The notes beneath the pieces are model-generated. The model saw only the letters and a program-made list of their open reading frames with translations, was not told where the DNA came from and did not search any database. Of a stretch of 64,000 nt of DNA, positions 18,968 through 27,893 are shown piece by piece. Made by a program: the position numbers and the translations under genes. The stretch's first letter is position 1. The number at the start of each line of letters is the position of its first letter. The stretch comes from Saprospiraceae bacterium (GTDB lineage Bacteria > Bacteroidota > Bacteroidia > Chitinophagales > Saprospiraceae), in the NCBI GenBank assembly GCA_016714445.1, contig JADJNF010000007.1, positions 434,001 through 498,000 on the forward strand, written 5' to 3'.

Positions 18968-19355
18968 TTGGGTTAATTTCGTTTCAGCATTTCAAAAGAA
19001 GATATCAAATTCAGTTTGGTGTAGCTAGGATCAGGTTTATTTGATAGATTAAATCATGACATCTTAATTTAGAGTAACCTTGTTTAAGTTATAAGTTAAG
19101 ACTTCTTTTCTATTAACAAAGTTGGATTCGCTATGGATCGAAACTAACCCAACTCAGATGAGTTTTACCATTATACTAAGCACCATATTTCTTTTTGTAT
19201 AATCCACCAAGATCGGAAAATGGGGTGATTATTTTTCTAACATAGGATTTATCCTGAATCATAGATGTGTCTAACACTCAAGACTTAATAGTGTCTTTAT
19301 GAGCTAAAATAAATTGACTGTGGTCAATCTATCTCAGATGAAATCAATCGAAATT

Positions 19356-19549
19356 CTAAATAGGTGAAAATAAGACTTTAGAGAAGTTATACTTTGTTTT
19401 TATGTTTTCTGAATAAAGCTCGCCAATTGCAGCGGCATCGCAGTTACCAATAATCCTTATATTATTATTGTTTGACTCAGACGGTGACAGAAAAACAGGA
19501 ATACATATTTACTAACATATTGAAATTCTTCTGAGATCAACCGATACAT
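19356..19549 (-). pseudogene. Possible degraded small ORF
   Basis: On the minus strand an open stretch starting at the ATG at 19549 runs into frame two. With one extra base in the 5-A run at 19491-19495 it would continue through LSPSESNNN and IRIIGNCDAAA to the TAG at 19356. The sequence is not recognised as a known family and lies just beyond a terminator, so it may be a gene remnant or chance. Confidence 0.25.
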
Positions 19550-19594
19550 ATTGTTTTCAAAAACATCCAATTTACCAACGATGACATTTTTTAG

Positions 19595-19632
19595 AAAAAA
19601 AAATCCCTGACATCAACGATTGATGCCAGGGA
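19595..19632 (-). terminator. Terminator of the lipoprotein gene
   Basis: TCCCTGACATCAA and TTGATGCCAGGGA pair around a 3-base loop, followed on the minus strand by a nine-base T run (19595-19603). It is about 128 bases past the stop at 19760. Confidence 0.8.
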
Positions 19633-19759
19633 TGATATAAATTTTGTATTTTTCCTTATGGGCCAGTCTTTTGGTGGGAAACCTAAAAAACAAAATGAAT
19701 CCATACATGTATACTTGCCATTAGGTTCCTTTAGTAAACAAAGGATACACCAACTGGAA

Positions 19760-20278
19760 TTACTTACCCGTTCTTAAATTATCAAAATCATCAGTGATTT
19801 TAGGGGTCAACGTGATTACAGATTTTTCACCAAATGCAGTAGCAGCACCATCTTTGACATAATAGAAATTGACATTGTCTGTTTTTGTATCAAAAATAAG
19901 AAAATATTTTATGCTCTTACAATTCCCTGGTTTACAACCTCCTGTATACATTACATCACCATCCTTTTTAAGTGGAGTCTGCATCTCCCAATCCTTCGAA
20001 AAGTTTTTAAATTCTGCTCCCATCATTTTTTCAAGACGTGGTAATAACTCATAAGTATTAAGCAAATCAATTTCAGAAGGCAGTTTACCTTCCAAAGAAA
20101 CTACTTCTTTTAATTTTGAATCTACCAGCTGACTGCCGTCAATATTGACTACATTTGGATCTGAACTAAGGGCAGTTGAGTCCCCTACTGTAGTTTCTCC
20201 TTCAGCAACTTTGGCATCTGTATTTTTGCATGAAAAGACAAACATACAAAGTATCACCAGGCTTAAAAATAATTTCAT
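19760..20278 (-). CDS. Lipoprotein with CKPxxC motif, possibly lysozyme-inhibitor (Ivy)-like
   Basis: A 172-residue protein with a lipoprotein signal (VFSC-K at about 14-18, Cys17), so it should be envelope anchored. The C-terminal half carries YTGGCKPGNC, which resembles the conserved CKPHDC loop of the vertebrate lysozyme inhibitor Ivy, followed by a beta strand with KYFLIFDTKTDNVNFYY. The order of a Cys-x4-Cys loop followed by paired strands fits that fold, but the invariant His of Ivy is not present. A function is therefore only suggested. It has its own promoter-like TAAATTTG box (20317-20324, minus strand) and terminator. Confidence 0.65.
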   Translation of the reverse strand: MKLFLSLVILCMFVFSCKNTDAKVAEGETTVGDSTALSSDPNVVNIDGSQLVDSKLKEVVSLEGKLPSEIDLLNTYELLPRLEKMMGAEFKNFSKDWEMQTPLKKDGDVMYTGGCKPGNCKSIKYFLIFDTKTDNVNFYYVKDGAATAFGEKSVITLTPKITDDFDNLRTGK

Positions 20279-20387
20279 AATAATCTAAATTTTAATGTTT
20301 TAATCGAAAAATCGCGCAAATTTAGTATTATTTAAACCGACTTGTTAATTTATAGATGGAATTTTTATCACCTATTCAATGAAATCT

Positions 20388-21347
20388 TTATAAATCCCGG
20401 GGATTGTAAATGATTTTTGGCGGAAGACCAATACCAATTAGTTTTTGAAGATTGTAAGTAACCATAATCTCATGGGTACCTTGATTTGATGTACGAAGGG
20501 CTGAAAGGCCAAAATCAAAGCTGTAAATGACTTTATACTTTTTGCCAATATTAGTACCAATAATAATAGAAAGTGCATCGAGTGACTTTCCACTGTACCC
20601 TCTCAGATTAAGTCCTGCCAGTAGATTTTCGTTAATAGCTGCCAAAATACCTACATCTGTTTGTAAAACAGCCGCATCTGCTTTCAATAACAGTGAAGGT
20701 GACAATTCGATATTTTCATTTAATGAATATCTGTACAGCGCAAACAGACTTCCCGAAAATGATTTGTTATATTTACCTTCACCCAAACCATACTTGTGTG
20801 ATGGCAAATCAGAAATCACTAAACCACCTTCTATGGATTTTCCTTTGAAGTATGTCCCCAACTCCCATGAAGGGCCTATACCACTAAATACATCTGTGTC
20901 TAAGGTCGGGTCATTGTGATCAAAAACACCTTCATAAATACCATCAGGCGTGACTAAACCATTGCCATCAATCGTGATAAAATCAATACCTGCACGGCCG
21001 CCAAATGACAAAAATCCATACGGCGTACTCATGACATAATTGTAGGAAAATTTAAGATTTGAATTATTAAAAAGACCAGCCCTCTGATTTATAAAAGTAA
21101 AACCAACAGCCCCATTCCACAAGTAGAAAGGCATGTCAGCTCCTAAGTAAAATGTACGGGGATTGCCCGGAAAATTGCTGTACTGATCGCGGAATGAAGT
21201 AAATACGCTTAATGATCGCTCAAGTCCTCCATACGCCGGATTTTCATAATACTTATTGATCATATATTGCGTAAACTGAGGACGCTGCTGGCTCGCCACT
21301 TCAACTTGAAAAATAAGTATACATATGATGGCAATACTATATCGCAT
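20388..21347 (-). CDS. PorP/SprF family outer membrane protein
   Basis: PorP/SprF proteins are outer membrane beta barrels tied to the type IX secretion system, often for export or attachment of type B cargo. The 319 residues begin with a signal peptide (ending VASQ) and then the family block QRPQFTQYMINKYYENPAYGG at about 21-41. The sequence SFRDQYSNFPGNPRTFYLGA and later GFTFINQRAGLF are also typical. It is a single gene between the lipoprotein and the MBL hydrolase. The gld cluster lies about 9 kb away, which fits a T9SS role. Confidence 0.88.
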   Translation of the reverse strand: MRYSIAIICILIFQVEVASQQRPQFTQYMINKYYENPAYGGLERSLSVFTSFRDQYSNFPGNPRTFYLGADMPFYLWNGAVGFTFINQRAGLFNNSNLKFSYNYVMSTPYGFLSFGGRAGIDFITIDGNGLVTPDGIYEGVFDHNDPTLDTDVFSGIGPSWELGTYFKGKSIEGGLVISDLPSHKYGLGEGKYNKSFSGSLFALYRYSLNENIELSPSLLLKADAAVLQTDVGILAAINENLLAGLNLRGYSGKSLDALSIIIGTNIGKKYKVIYSFDFGLSALRTSNQGTHEIMVTYNLQKLIGIGLPPKIIYNPRDL

Positions 21348-21441
21348 GTGCCTTTATTTTTTATTTAATACAATAATATGGATTTATTGTTTAATATCCA
21401 ACTACTTTAGTAAAATTGTATTTTTCCAATGCACAAAATGG

Positions 21442-22254
21442 TTACAACTCCAGAATAAGCCCATCATATGCAGGGAAAATATTTTGCGGTAACTTGTTAA
21501 TCATATCAACATATAGGCCCATTTCATGTGACATGTGTGTGAAATAGGTTTTATCTGCGCCGATTTTTTCAGCTACTTCGATTGCTTCATCGTAGTTAAA
21601 ATGCGAATAATGTTTTCTGTATTGCAATGCATTCAAAACAAGGACATCCAGTCCAAACAGACTTTTAAATGACTGATCACTTATAAATGACGCATCTGTA
21701 ATATATGCGAAATTTTTAATCCGAAATCCAAGTATTTGCAGGTTCCCGTGTAAAATGTCGAAAGCATCTACTTTTACAGTATTAAACAGCTCAAAGGTAT
21801 CACCTGCAAGGATAGCATTACATACTACTCTCGGTGCGCCAGGGTATGGATTGCTATGAAATATATATGAAAATTTCATACGAATCTCATCCAGTACTCT
21901 TTCAAGTGAAAATATCGGCATATCAACTCGCTGACGAAAATTAAATGGTCTGATATCATCCATACCTATGACGTGATCATTGTGTTCATGGGTAATCAAA
22001 ATAGCATCCAGACGATTGACATGATTTACGAGCATTTGCTGTCTTAAATCAGGACCTGCATCGATCAATATGTTGTGATTATCAATAGTAATAAGGACTG
22101 AAGATCTCAGGCGTTTATCTCTACTATCCACAGAAATGCAGGTATTACAAGTACAACCGATGACGGGTACTCCCTGTGATGTTCCCGTACCCAGGAAAGT
22201 AATTTTCAATGGAAAGCTATTAATTTTATTAAATCGACTTAAGCAAAACTTCAC
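21442..22254 (-). CDS. MBL-fold metallo-hydrolase, PhnP-like
   Basis: A 270-residue metallo-beta-lactamase fold enzyme. The metal-binding motif THEHNDH is at residues 88-94, with ILIDAGPDLRQQ just before it and AYITDASF, then FTHMSHE later. The N-terminus carries LGTGTSQGVPVIGCTCNTC, typical of the phosphodiesterase (PhnP) subgroup acting on cyclic or small phosphodiesters. The exact substrate is unknown. The start overlaps the preceding small gene by 26 bases, indicating co-expression. Confidence 0.85.
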   Translation of the reverse strand: MKFCLSRFNKINSFPLKITFLGTGTSQGVPVIGCTCNTCISVDSRDKRLRSSVLITIDNHNILIDAGPDLRQQMLVNHVNRLDAILITHEHNDHVIGMDDIRPFNFRQRVDMPIFSLERVLDEIRMKFSYIFHSNPYPGAPRVVCNAILAGDTFELFNTVKVDAFDILHGNLQILGFRIKNFAYITDASFISDQSFKSLFGLDVLVLNALQYRKHYSHFNYDEAIEVAEKIGADKTYFTHMSHEMGLYVDMINKLPQNIFPAYDGLILEL

Positions 22255-22513
22255 TATTTTTCAGCAATTGACGATAAAACTGTTTTGACTTGTCTGTCAA
22301 CACATTATCATCTTCCAATACACCTGATAAAATTTCAATCAGCACATTGACCCGGCCTTCTGTATCAAAAAATTTATTGACAACGACTATTTTAGTATTC
22401 TCAACTATACAATACCCTGAATTGAAAGTTCCTTTTTCATATCTGACCAAATAATCCAATTCTTTAAAAATTTGTTCGATCTTCTGTAAGGTTGGTTTAG
22501 TATGCTTATTCAT
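22229..22513 (-). CDS. Conserved small hypothetical protein
   Basis: A 94-residue soluble protein with the core YCIVENTKIVVVNKFFDTEGRVNVLIEIL, a pattern I have seen in small Bacteroidota proteins of unknown function. No catalytic motif is visible. It sits just upstream of, and overlaps by 26 bases, the MBL hydrolase gene, and has a TATATTTG -7 box at 22545-22552 (minus strand), so the two genes probably form an operon. Confidence 0.6.
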   Translation of the reverse strand: MNKHTKPTLQKIEQIFKELDYLVRYEKGTFNSGYCIVENTKIVVVNKFFDTEGRVNVLIEILSGVLEDDNVLTDKSKQFYRQLLKNSEVLLKSI

Positions 22514-22544
22514 TTTAATGATAATAAATGCTAATTTTGCACCA

Positions 22545-22552
22545 CAAATATA
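22545..22552 (-). promoter_or_regulatory. -7 box for the two-gene MBL operon
   Basis: CAAATATA on the plus strand reads TATATTTG on the minus strand, a TAnnTTTG box 32 bases before the ATG at 22513. No good -33 TTTG was found. Confidence 0.45.
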
Positions 22553-22646
22553 TTAAAAGTAATCAATGAAGACATAAACAAGTATATAGGAATTAAATAT
22601 TAGTTGCTGAATCTTCGTTTGCTTTATAGATAAAAAGTAATTTACC

Positions 22647-23237
22647 ATGTTTAAATCATCGATATTTTTGATTTTTCTTCTGTTTGTCCTGTCTCCTGAT
22701 TGTACCGGACAAAGATTTAAAGCTATGGCGATCATCGGTGCGAATGCATCTCAGATAGATGGCGATAATTTATATGGATTCAATAAACTGGGCATTAGTG
22801 CAGGAGGTAGGCTGTCATATGCCAATGACAAAAATATTGATTATGCCTTGGAAATGCTTTATAGTCAAAGAGGTTCGTCGGTAAAAATATTTAATAATGA
22901 GGATGGTGATAAAATTTCTCTCAATTATATTGAAATTCCAATTATTGTCGGCATCAGGGATTGGTATAATGAAAAAGATGGATATTATAAAGTACGTGCG
23001 GAAGGAGGAATATCTTACGGATACTTATTTGGTGCGAATGCTTCCGGATTTCAAGAAGAATATTTCAGAAAACATGATGTAAGCTGGCTTGCGGCCGTAG
23101 GTATAAATTTCAACAAAATGTTGGGTTTATCGCTAAGATACACTGCTTCATTTTCTAATATGTACAAAGATCCTACAGCTGATAGAAGTACTTTAAAGGG
23201 ATATTTTATTACCTTGCGTTCGGAAATAAATTTTTAA
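22647..23237 (+). CDS. Small outer membrane beta-barrel protein (PorT-like)
   Basis: A 196-residue protein with a signal peptide (hydrophobic residues 3-17, ending SPDCTGQ). The rest alternates hydrophobic and polar residues with many Tyr and Gly: GISAGGRLSYANDKNIDYALEMLYSQ and YVRAEGGISYGYLFGA-like stretches, and it ends LRSEINF. This matches the outer membrane beta-barrel family of Bacteroidota. Cargo is unknown. Its stop codon overlaps the start of the next gene (TAATG), which indicates translational coupling. Confidence 0.75.
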   Translation: MFKSSIFLIFLLFVLSPDCTGQRFKAMAIIGANASQIDGDNLYGFNKLGISAGGRLSYANDKNIDYALEMLYSQRGSSVKIFNNEDGDKISLNYIEIPIIVGIRDWYNEKDGYYKVRAEGGISYGYLFGANASGFQEEYFRKHDVSWLAAVGINFNKMLGLSLRYTASFSNMYKDPTADRSTLKGYFITLRSEINF

Positions 23238-23775
23238 TGATTTCACTTAAATATAAAAATTATATGACTGATATGTTCAAATTAATCGTATGTGTCACAT
23301 TCATATTTTTTGCTTCATGCAAATCCGAAAAAAAGCCGACTTCAGAAAAAACAGCGGAAAATACAGCCGTTACAACACCTGCTGTAGAAACAGAAGGACC
23401 TGAAATACCTGGAGTTCCAAAAGAAGTACTTATAAAACTGCTTAATGAGTGTACATATGTGGATTATATTTTTCATAAACTCCCATTCAGCATCAGCCAA
23501 TCAGAAGAACCGGGAATTGATCAGAATATTTCATTTATCAACTACGATAAACCTGTCACCAGAATTCCAAAAGATTGTAAGGCAATAGGCAGAAAATTTT
23601 TTCATATCAAAGGTGAAATCGTCTATGATGTAGATGTATATCTTACGAACAACTGCAAGTTTTATGTTTTTGTAGATAAAAAAATAAGCCGATGTATGCC
23701 AATTATATGACTGATGCGGGTGTTCAGTTTTATTCCAATATTGCCCAGCAGGCCCGAGGTGCCGCACAACAGTAA
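23237..23775 (+). pseudogene. Lipoprotein with an apparent frameshift in a 7-A run
   Basis: The first frame (23237-23710) gives 157 residues with a lipoprotein signal (FFASC-K, Cys about 29; starts at 23264 or 23273 are also possible). It then ends abruptly at KKISRCMPII. One extra base in the A7 run at 23678-23684 would instead read KKNKPMYANYMTDAGV and continue with FYSNIAQQARGAAQQ to a stop at 23775, two bases before the next gene. This reading fills the otherwise unused gap and looks far more natural. It may be a sequencing indel, a real mutation, or slippage. The function is unknown; a Cys pair flanks the C-terminal region. Confidence 0.65.
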
Positions 23776-23777
23776 AA

Positions 23778-24686
23778 ATGAAAAAATTTGCTGTCATTGA
23801 TCTTGGTTCAAATACATTTCACTTATTGATTGTCGAAAAAAAACCAGACAATACTTTTGAAACCTTATTCAGAAAAAGAGTTTTTACCGGTTTATCTGAT
23901 GGCGGAATTCAATTAATAAAAGATGATAGGATTAAGTATGGTCTTGCAACCATCCGCGAATTTAAAGAAATACTGACATCATATGATTCACCAACACTAA
24001 GGGTGGTGGGTACCGCTGTACTTCGAACAGCAGCAAACAGACAAATTTTTATAGATCAAGCCAATAAAATTCTTGAAAAAGATATAGAAATTATTGATGG
24101 AAATACCGAAGCCAATTATATTTACAAAGGAATTATACTTTTAGATGAACTCAGAACTGGTACTCAACTCATCATGGATATCGGTGGAGGAAGCACAGAA
24201 TTTATTATTATAAAAGACGGGGCAAAACTTTGGTCTAAAAGCTTTCAGATTGGAGTGGGTGCACTTCATGAGACATTTCATACATCAGAACCTATATGTG
24301 ATACGGACATTCTGCTGATGAAATCTTCTGTGCTGAATACTGTCAAAGATTTACTACCTGTGATCGATAGATACAAACCGACAACACTCTCCGGTGCTTC
24401 AGGTTCTTTTGAAGTATTACAAATGATGTCCGGCATTGATCCGCAAACCACAAAACTTACTTCTGTATCTCCGGAATATTTTAATACCCTGTATGAAACC
24501 ATAATTTCAGCCAATTATGAACAAAGAGAAAATATGGCAGGATTACCAAAAGAAAGAGTAAAATTGATAGTGGTAGGAATGGTTTTGAAAAAAATCATTT
24601 GTGATTTAATCCAACCTTCTAAGATTTTAGTGTCTCCATATGCACTGAAAGAGGGCATCCTAAGCGAAATGCTAGAAAAAGAATAA
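23778..24686 (+). CDS. Ppx/GppA family phosphatase
   Basis: A 302-residue member of the exopolyphosphatase/guanosine pentaphosphate phosphatase family. The ASKHA phosphate loops are visible: FAVIDLGSNTFHLLIVE at 4-20 and IMDIGGGSTEFII at 132-144. LRVVGTAVLRTAANRQ lies at 74-89. It lacks the C-terminal HD-type extension of long Ppx proteins, so it is a short Ppx or GppA-like enzyme, acting on polyphosphate or (p)ppGpp-linked substrates in the cytoplasm. Its start is two bases after the corrected stop of the lipoprotein. Confidence 0.88.
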   Translation: MKKFAVIDLGSNTFHLLIVEKKPDNTFETLFRKRVFTGLSDGGIQLIKDDRIKYGLATIREFKEILTSYDSPTLRVVGTAVLRTAANRQIFIDQANKILEKDIEIIDGNTEANYIYKGIILLDELRTGTQLIMDIGGGSTEFIIIKDGAKLWSKSFQIGVGALHETFHTSEPICDTDILLMKSSVLNTVKDLLPVIDRYKPTTLSGASGSFEVLQMMSGIDPQTTKLTSVSPEYFNTLYETIISANYEQRENMAGLPKERVKLIVVGMVLKKIICDLIQPSKILVSPYALKEGILSEMLEKE

Positions 24687-24753
24687 TGATTCTTGTCATT
24701 TTTTCCTGATATAAATGTAAGACCTACTATATTTACACATTAAAAAAATAGAA

Positions 24754-25233
24754 ATGGACCATCCTACCCATATACATGAAGCAGATATCTGGATCGACCG
24801 AATCAGAAGGAATGGTAAAGAAATTATAAAAAATACTTTGTATGCAGGAATTGCCATTTTTGTCATAAGTTATGGCGGTCTGTATACTTCTATTCGACTT
24901 TTTCCTGACTTTTTTATTGATTATATCAATCCAGTTTTTAATTCTGACGGAAGTCGCGATCTCTATTTTTATCTTCATCCCTTTGTGCTGGCCCTATCAC
25001 TGTCAGTTTTTTGGAATAGATTCAGAAAAATGTTTGGAGGAAATAAGGTAAAGATAGGCATAGAGTTTGGGGTAGTATATGCATTTGTAGCTTTAGTGCC
25101 GATCATGTGGATCACTTATGCGGCAATGGATGTGGAATTTCAGATGGTGGCTACATGGCTGATTTATGGTTTGTTTCAGTCCAGTATTGCGGGTATGATA
25201 TTTGCCTGGTTTAACCCATATTCGGTAAAATAG
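24754..25233 (+). CDS. Conserved membrane protein of unknown function
   Basis: A 159-residue protein with about four predicted membrane segments: near 28-47 (TLYAGIAIFVISYGGLY), 75-92 (YLHPFVLALSLSVFW), 105-128 (GVVYAFVALVPIMWITY) and 133-155 (MVATWLIYGLFQSSIAGMIF). The N-terminus is cytosolic and charged. No family was recognised. Its stop codon directly abuts the stop of the convergent YceI gene. Confidence 0.6.
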   Translation: MDHPTHIHEADIWIDRIRRNGKEIIKNTLYAGIAIFVISYGGLYTSIRLFPDFFIDYINPVFNSDGSRDLYFYLHPFVLALSLSVFWNRFRKMFGGNKVKIGIEFGVVYAFVALVPIMWITYAAMDVEFQMVATWLIYGLFQSSIAGMIFAWFNPYSVK

Positions 25234-25848
25234 TCAATGTTTCACCTTTTTTAATTGTAGTTTAAATTCCACGTCAAGTTGGTCTTTAACTTTTATAGTG
25301 CCTCCCAATTTACTTGGTGGTTTTAGCCCAAAATCTGAAAATAAAATGGCTCTGGTGCCAATTAGTTCTACATTATCCGACCCAATCTGTCTGTAAGAAA
25401 AGTTAATGGTGTAATTTTTTACTACCCCCGCCAAAGTAATATCTGCTTTACCTGTGATCGAAGATGAGTGTGTAACGGAGGAAAGTATCCTGGAAAATGA
25501 TTTAATATCAATGATCATGGATGGATAAGTATGTGCCTTTAGGGTCTTTTGCAGGTCTTTTGTCATGATCTTGTGGTGACAATCAAAGTTTTCTATTTCA
25601 ATGATAAGCTTACTTTCTACTCTGCATGGTTCGTTGATAGATGAAGGTCTGTAACATATCAATGTATCCATTTTCCCATAAGAAGGTACGACACAATTAA
25701 AACTATTTATATTTGTCTTACCATCGACTTTTAAACTACTGTTGCTTTTTACCAACCAAATTTCATGTTTAGGATCTTCGCCATCATAATAAAAACTTCT
25801 GAAGGTTAGGCTAATAAAAAACAATACATTAAAAATCAAATGGAACAT
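25234..25848 (-). CDS. YceI-like domain protein
   Basis: A 204-residue protein with a signal-like hydrophobic N-terminus. The YceI lipocalin-like fold is visible as LKVDGKTNINSFNCVVP, then the long beta strand DITLAGVVKNYTINFSYR and the usual ILFSDFGLKPPSKLGGTIKVKDQLDVEF. YceI proteins bind isoprenoid-type lipids in the periplasm. It lies downstream of the terminator that follows the porin gene, so it may be transcribed separately from its upstream YceI and porin neighbours. It converges without a gap on the membrane protein gene. Confidence 0.82.
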   Translation of the reverse strand: MFHLIFNVLFFISLTFRSFYYDGEDPKHEIWLVKSNSSLKVDGKTNINSFNCVVPSYGKMDTLICYRPSSINEPCRVESKLIIEIENFDCHHKIMTKDLQKTLKAHTYPSMIIDIKSFSRILSSVTHSSSITGKADITLAGVVKNYTINFSYRQIGSDNVELIGTRAILFSDFGLKPPSKLGGTIKVKDQLDVEFKLQLKKVKH

Positions 25849-25886
25849 GCAGCAAATTTATACAATTTCATTTAATGTAATAAAAA

Positions 25887-25919
25887 AAGTTGGATCCGAT
25901 GTATTATCGAACCCAACTT
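25887..25919 (-). terminator. Terminator after the porin gene
   Basis: AAGTTGG and CCAACTT pair, with CGAT and ATCG inside the loop, followed on the minus strand by a seven-base T run at 25882-25888. It sits 52 bases past the stop at 25971. Confidence 0.75.
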
Positions 25920-25970
25920 ATGAATTATTTATTTATGCTAATAAATGCCATCAAGAAGTGTGGATATGAT

Positions 25971-27263
25971 TTAGAATCCAACTACAGCCTGAATAACTAG
26001 TCCATTGAATTTACCACCATTTCTGATGTCGTTTCCTTTAAAGCCATCATATTTTTGATTCACCACTTCTCCTTTTAAGAGTAAGTTTTTTGTTGGGAAC
26101 CAACCTGCAGCAAAGGATGTTCTTGTGACATCAACATCAGTAGTATAGCCCTGAAGTCTACTGGTAACTTTATTATATTTTGCTCCTACAAATAATTGTT
26201 CATTTGCTAAGAATCTATATACAAGTTCTCCTGCGATCTGGCTAGTAGTTCTATTGTCTGTCTCGGTGGCATTTTTACCACTTGCAGTTTCGTAAGTACC
26301 GAAAAATTCCAGCCCTTGATATTTTACAAATGGGTTAACAATTATAGCAGTTAATGAGTTTCTCATCCCAGGATTGAATCTGCCACTGAATGCTTCAGCC
26401 GTACTATTTGTTGAAGCAGCTTTCTCTAACACTCCTTCGTATGCTGAGCCAGTTCTGTCACCACCAAAAAGTGTTAGTCCCGGGGAAGATGAGTTGCTGT
26501 ATAAGCTAGCACTCAACCTGAATCTTAAATCTTCATTGACATTTTTATCGTATGCACCTTTTAATAAGATGGAAGGATTTTTACTAGTCACACCAGATGT
26601 TGCAGCTGAATAATCCTGAACATTATTTTTAATTAAACCATTCGTAAGACCCGCCATCAACATAAGGCCTTCTGTAGGATAGATGTACACTTCACCACCA
26701 ATTTCTGTTGCAAACTCATCCATAATATTATTGCCTGCAAAAGGATTGAAGATTGCATTACCGTTGTCCATTCTTCTGAAGTGAGTGTCACCATAATTTA
26801 CTTCCATGTGGCCGATTTTTACTCTTACATATTTAGTAAACCATTCAGGATTATTAAACATAGGCAGTTTGTCTATTTGAATGTATCCGCCTTTTACCCA
26901 AAACTCATTGTGGTGACGTGAAGCCATATAATTTTCAAGAAATATTCTGATTCCATCTCCCAATTGTACATCAAAATTAAGATTGGCAGCAGCAAGGGTA
27001 AACCCATTTCCCAAAGCATAAAGTTTATTTATTTTAGCTTTACTGGTATCTATATTTTCGTGATTAAGCATTTGATATCCCTGCCTGAAACTACCTCCTA
27101 TATTAATTTTAAATCCTTCATACATAGTGGCATCCACTTTTGTTGGTTCGAATACATTTATTCCCGTCTGATCATATGCCTTAGTATACTGAATCTGAGC
27201 TGAAAGGATTGTAGCAAACAATGTTACTACTAATAGGCTGAAAAGATTAATTAAAGATTTCAT
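25971..27263 (-). CDS. Outer membrane porin-like protein
   Basis: A 430-residue protein with a signal peptide (hydrophobic residues 4-22, ending ILSAQ). A long series of amphipathic strands follows, and the C-terminus ends in a hydrophobic Phe (LVIQAVVGF), as in barrels. Sequences such as YVRVKIGHMEVNYGDTHFRRMDNG and IGGEVYIYPTEGLMLMAG suggest a trimeric porin of the phosphate-selective type, but the assignment of substrate is not supported. It is flanked by YceI genes, suggesting a shared lipid or quinone theme. Confidence 0.75.
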   Translation of the reverse strand: MKSLINLFSLLVVTLFATILSAQIQYTKAYDQTGINVFEPTKVDATMYEGFKINIGGSFRQGYQMLNHENIDTSKAKINKLYALGNGFTLAAANLNFDVQLGDGIRIFLENYMASRHHNEFWVKGGYIQIDKLPMFNNPEWFTKYVRVKIGHMEVNYGDTHFRRMDNGNAIFNPFAGNNIMDEFATEIGGEVYIYPTEGLMLMAGLTNGLIKNNVQDYSAATSGVTSKNPSILLKGAYDKNVNEDLRFRLSASLYSNSSSPGLTLFGGDRTGSAYEGVLEKAASTNSTAEAFSGRFNPGMRNSLTAIIVNPFVKYQGLEFFGTYETASGKNATETDNRTTSQIAGELVYRFLANEQLFVGAKYNKVTSRLQGYTTDVDVTRTSFAAGWFPTKNLLLKGEVVNQKYDGFKGNDIRNGGKFNGLVIQAVVGF

Positions 27264-27329
27264 ATTGTTTTATGTTTTAAGTTAAGAAAAATTGTTTTTA
27301 TAATTATTGGTTTAAAACTAAATCAAAAT

Positions 27330-27893
27330 TTAATACCACATCATTACCTGTTTTACCGCACCAAGCATAAAAGAAGGAGGCTGCATATCGTAATCTTTCA
27401 TACTGATTTTTTTCTCTCCTTTGATAGAAAAACTGGTGTCATTGATTTTTTTTGCTTGGGCTTCTAAAGCTGTTTCCACAGTTTTGCCTGCAATGGTAAG
27501 GTTTATTATAGCTTTGATAGTGTAGTTTTTACCATCTTTCATGATAACATCTGCACTCTTGAGGGTAGCTGAGATGTTTGGGCTTTTATCCGATTTTAAT
27601 GCTTTGTACGCATTTTTGTCCATGCCATCTTTACCACTTTTTAATGCTTTGGATGCTACTGAAAAACTCATTGCTGTAATGTCTTTAAGATTTCCATCTC
27701 CATCCACCTGCAATGTAGCACTGCAATCCCCTGAACTCGTTTTCATCACCCAATCGTGCATGGTAGATGTACCTGAAACTGATAATTGTACAGTATTTTT
27801 AGCTGAAAATTTTGTCTGACCCTGAGCCAGTGTAAACATTCCTCCGAAGAGAAGAACTAATAAAAAATTTGAAAATAAATTTGAATGTCTCAT
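27330..27893 (-). CDS. YceI family protein, periplasmic
   Basis: A 187-residue protein with a signal peptide (residues about 1-25, ending LAQG). The YceI domain is shown by LSVSGTSTMHDWVMKTS, AFSVASKALKSGKDGMDKNAYKALK-like text and NYTIKAIINLTIAGKT. It probably binds a hydrophobic polyisoprenoid ligand in the periplasm. It begins the leftward set YceI-porin, separated by 66 bases from the porin start. Confidence 0.85.
   Translation of the reverse strand: MRHSNLFSNFLLVLLFGGMFTLAQGQTKFSAKNTVQLSVSGTSTMHDWVMKTSSGDCSATLQVDGDGNLKDITAMSFSVASKALKSGKDGMDKNAYKALKSDKSPNISATLKSADVIMKDGKNYTIKAIINLTIAGKTVETALEAQAKKINDTSFSIKGEKKISMKDYDMQPPSFMLGAVKQVMMWY

Larger units (their letters stand above)
18903..19759. 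other. Spacer between the second cargo gene and the lipoprotein
   Basis: These 857 bases contain the terminator of the cargo gene (18935-18967), the terminator of the leftward lipoprotein gene (19595-19632) and a weak, frameshifted open stretch on the minus strand (19356-19549). No other signal was recognised. Confidence 0.45.
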
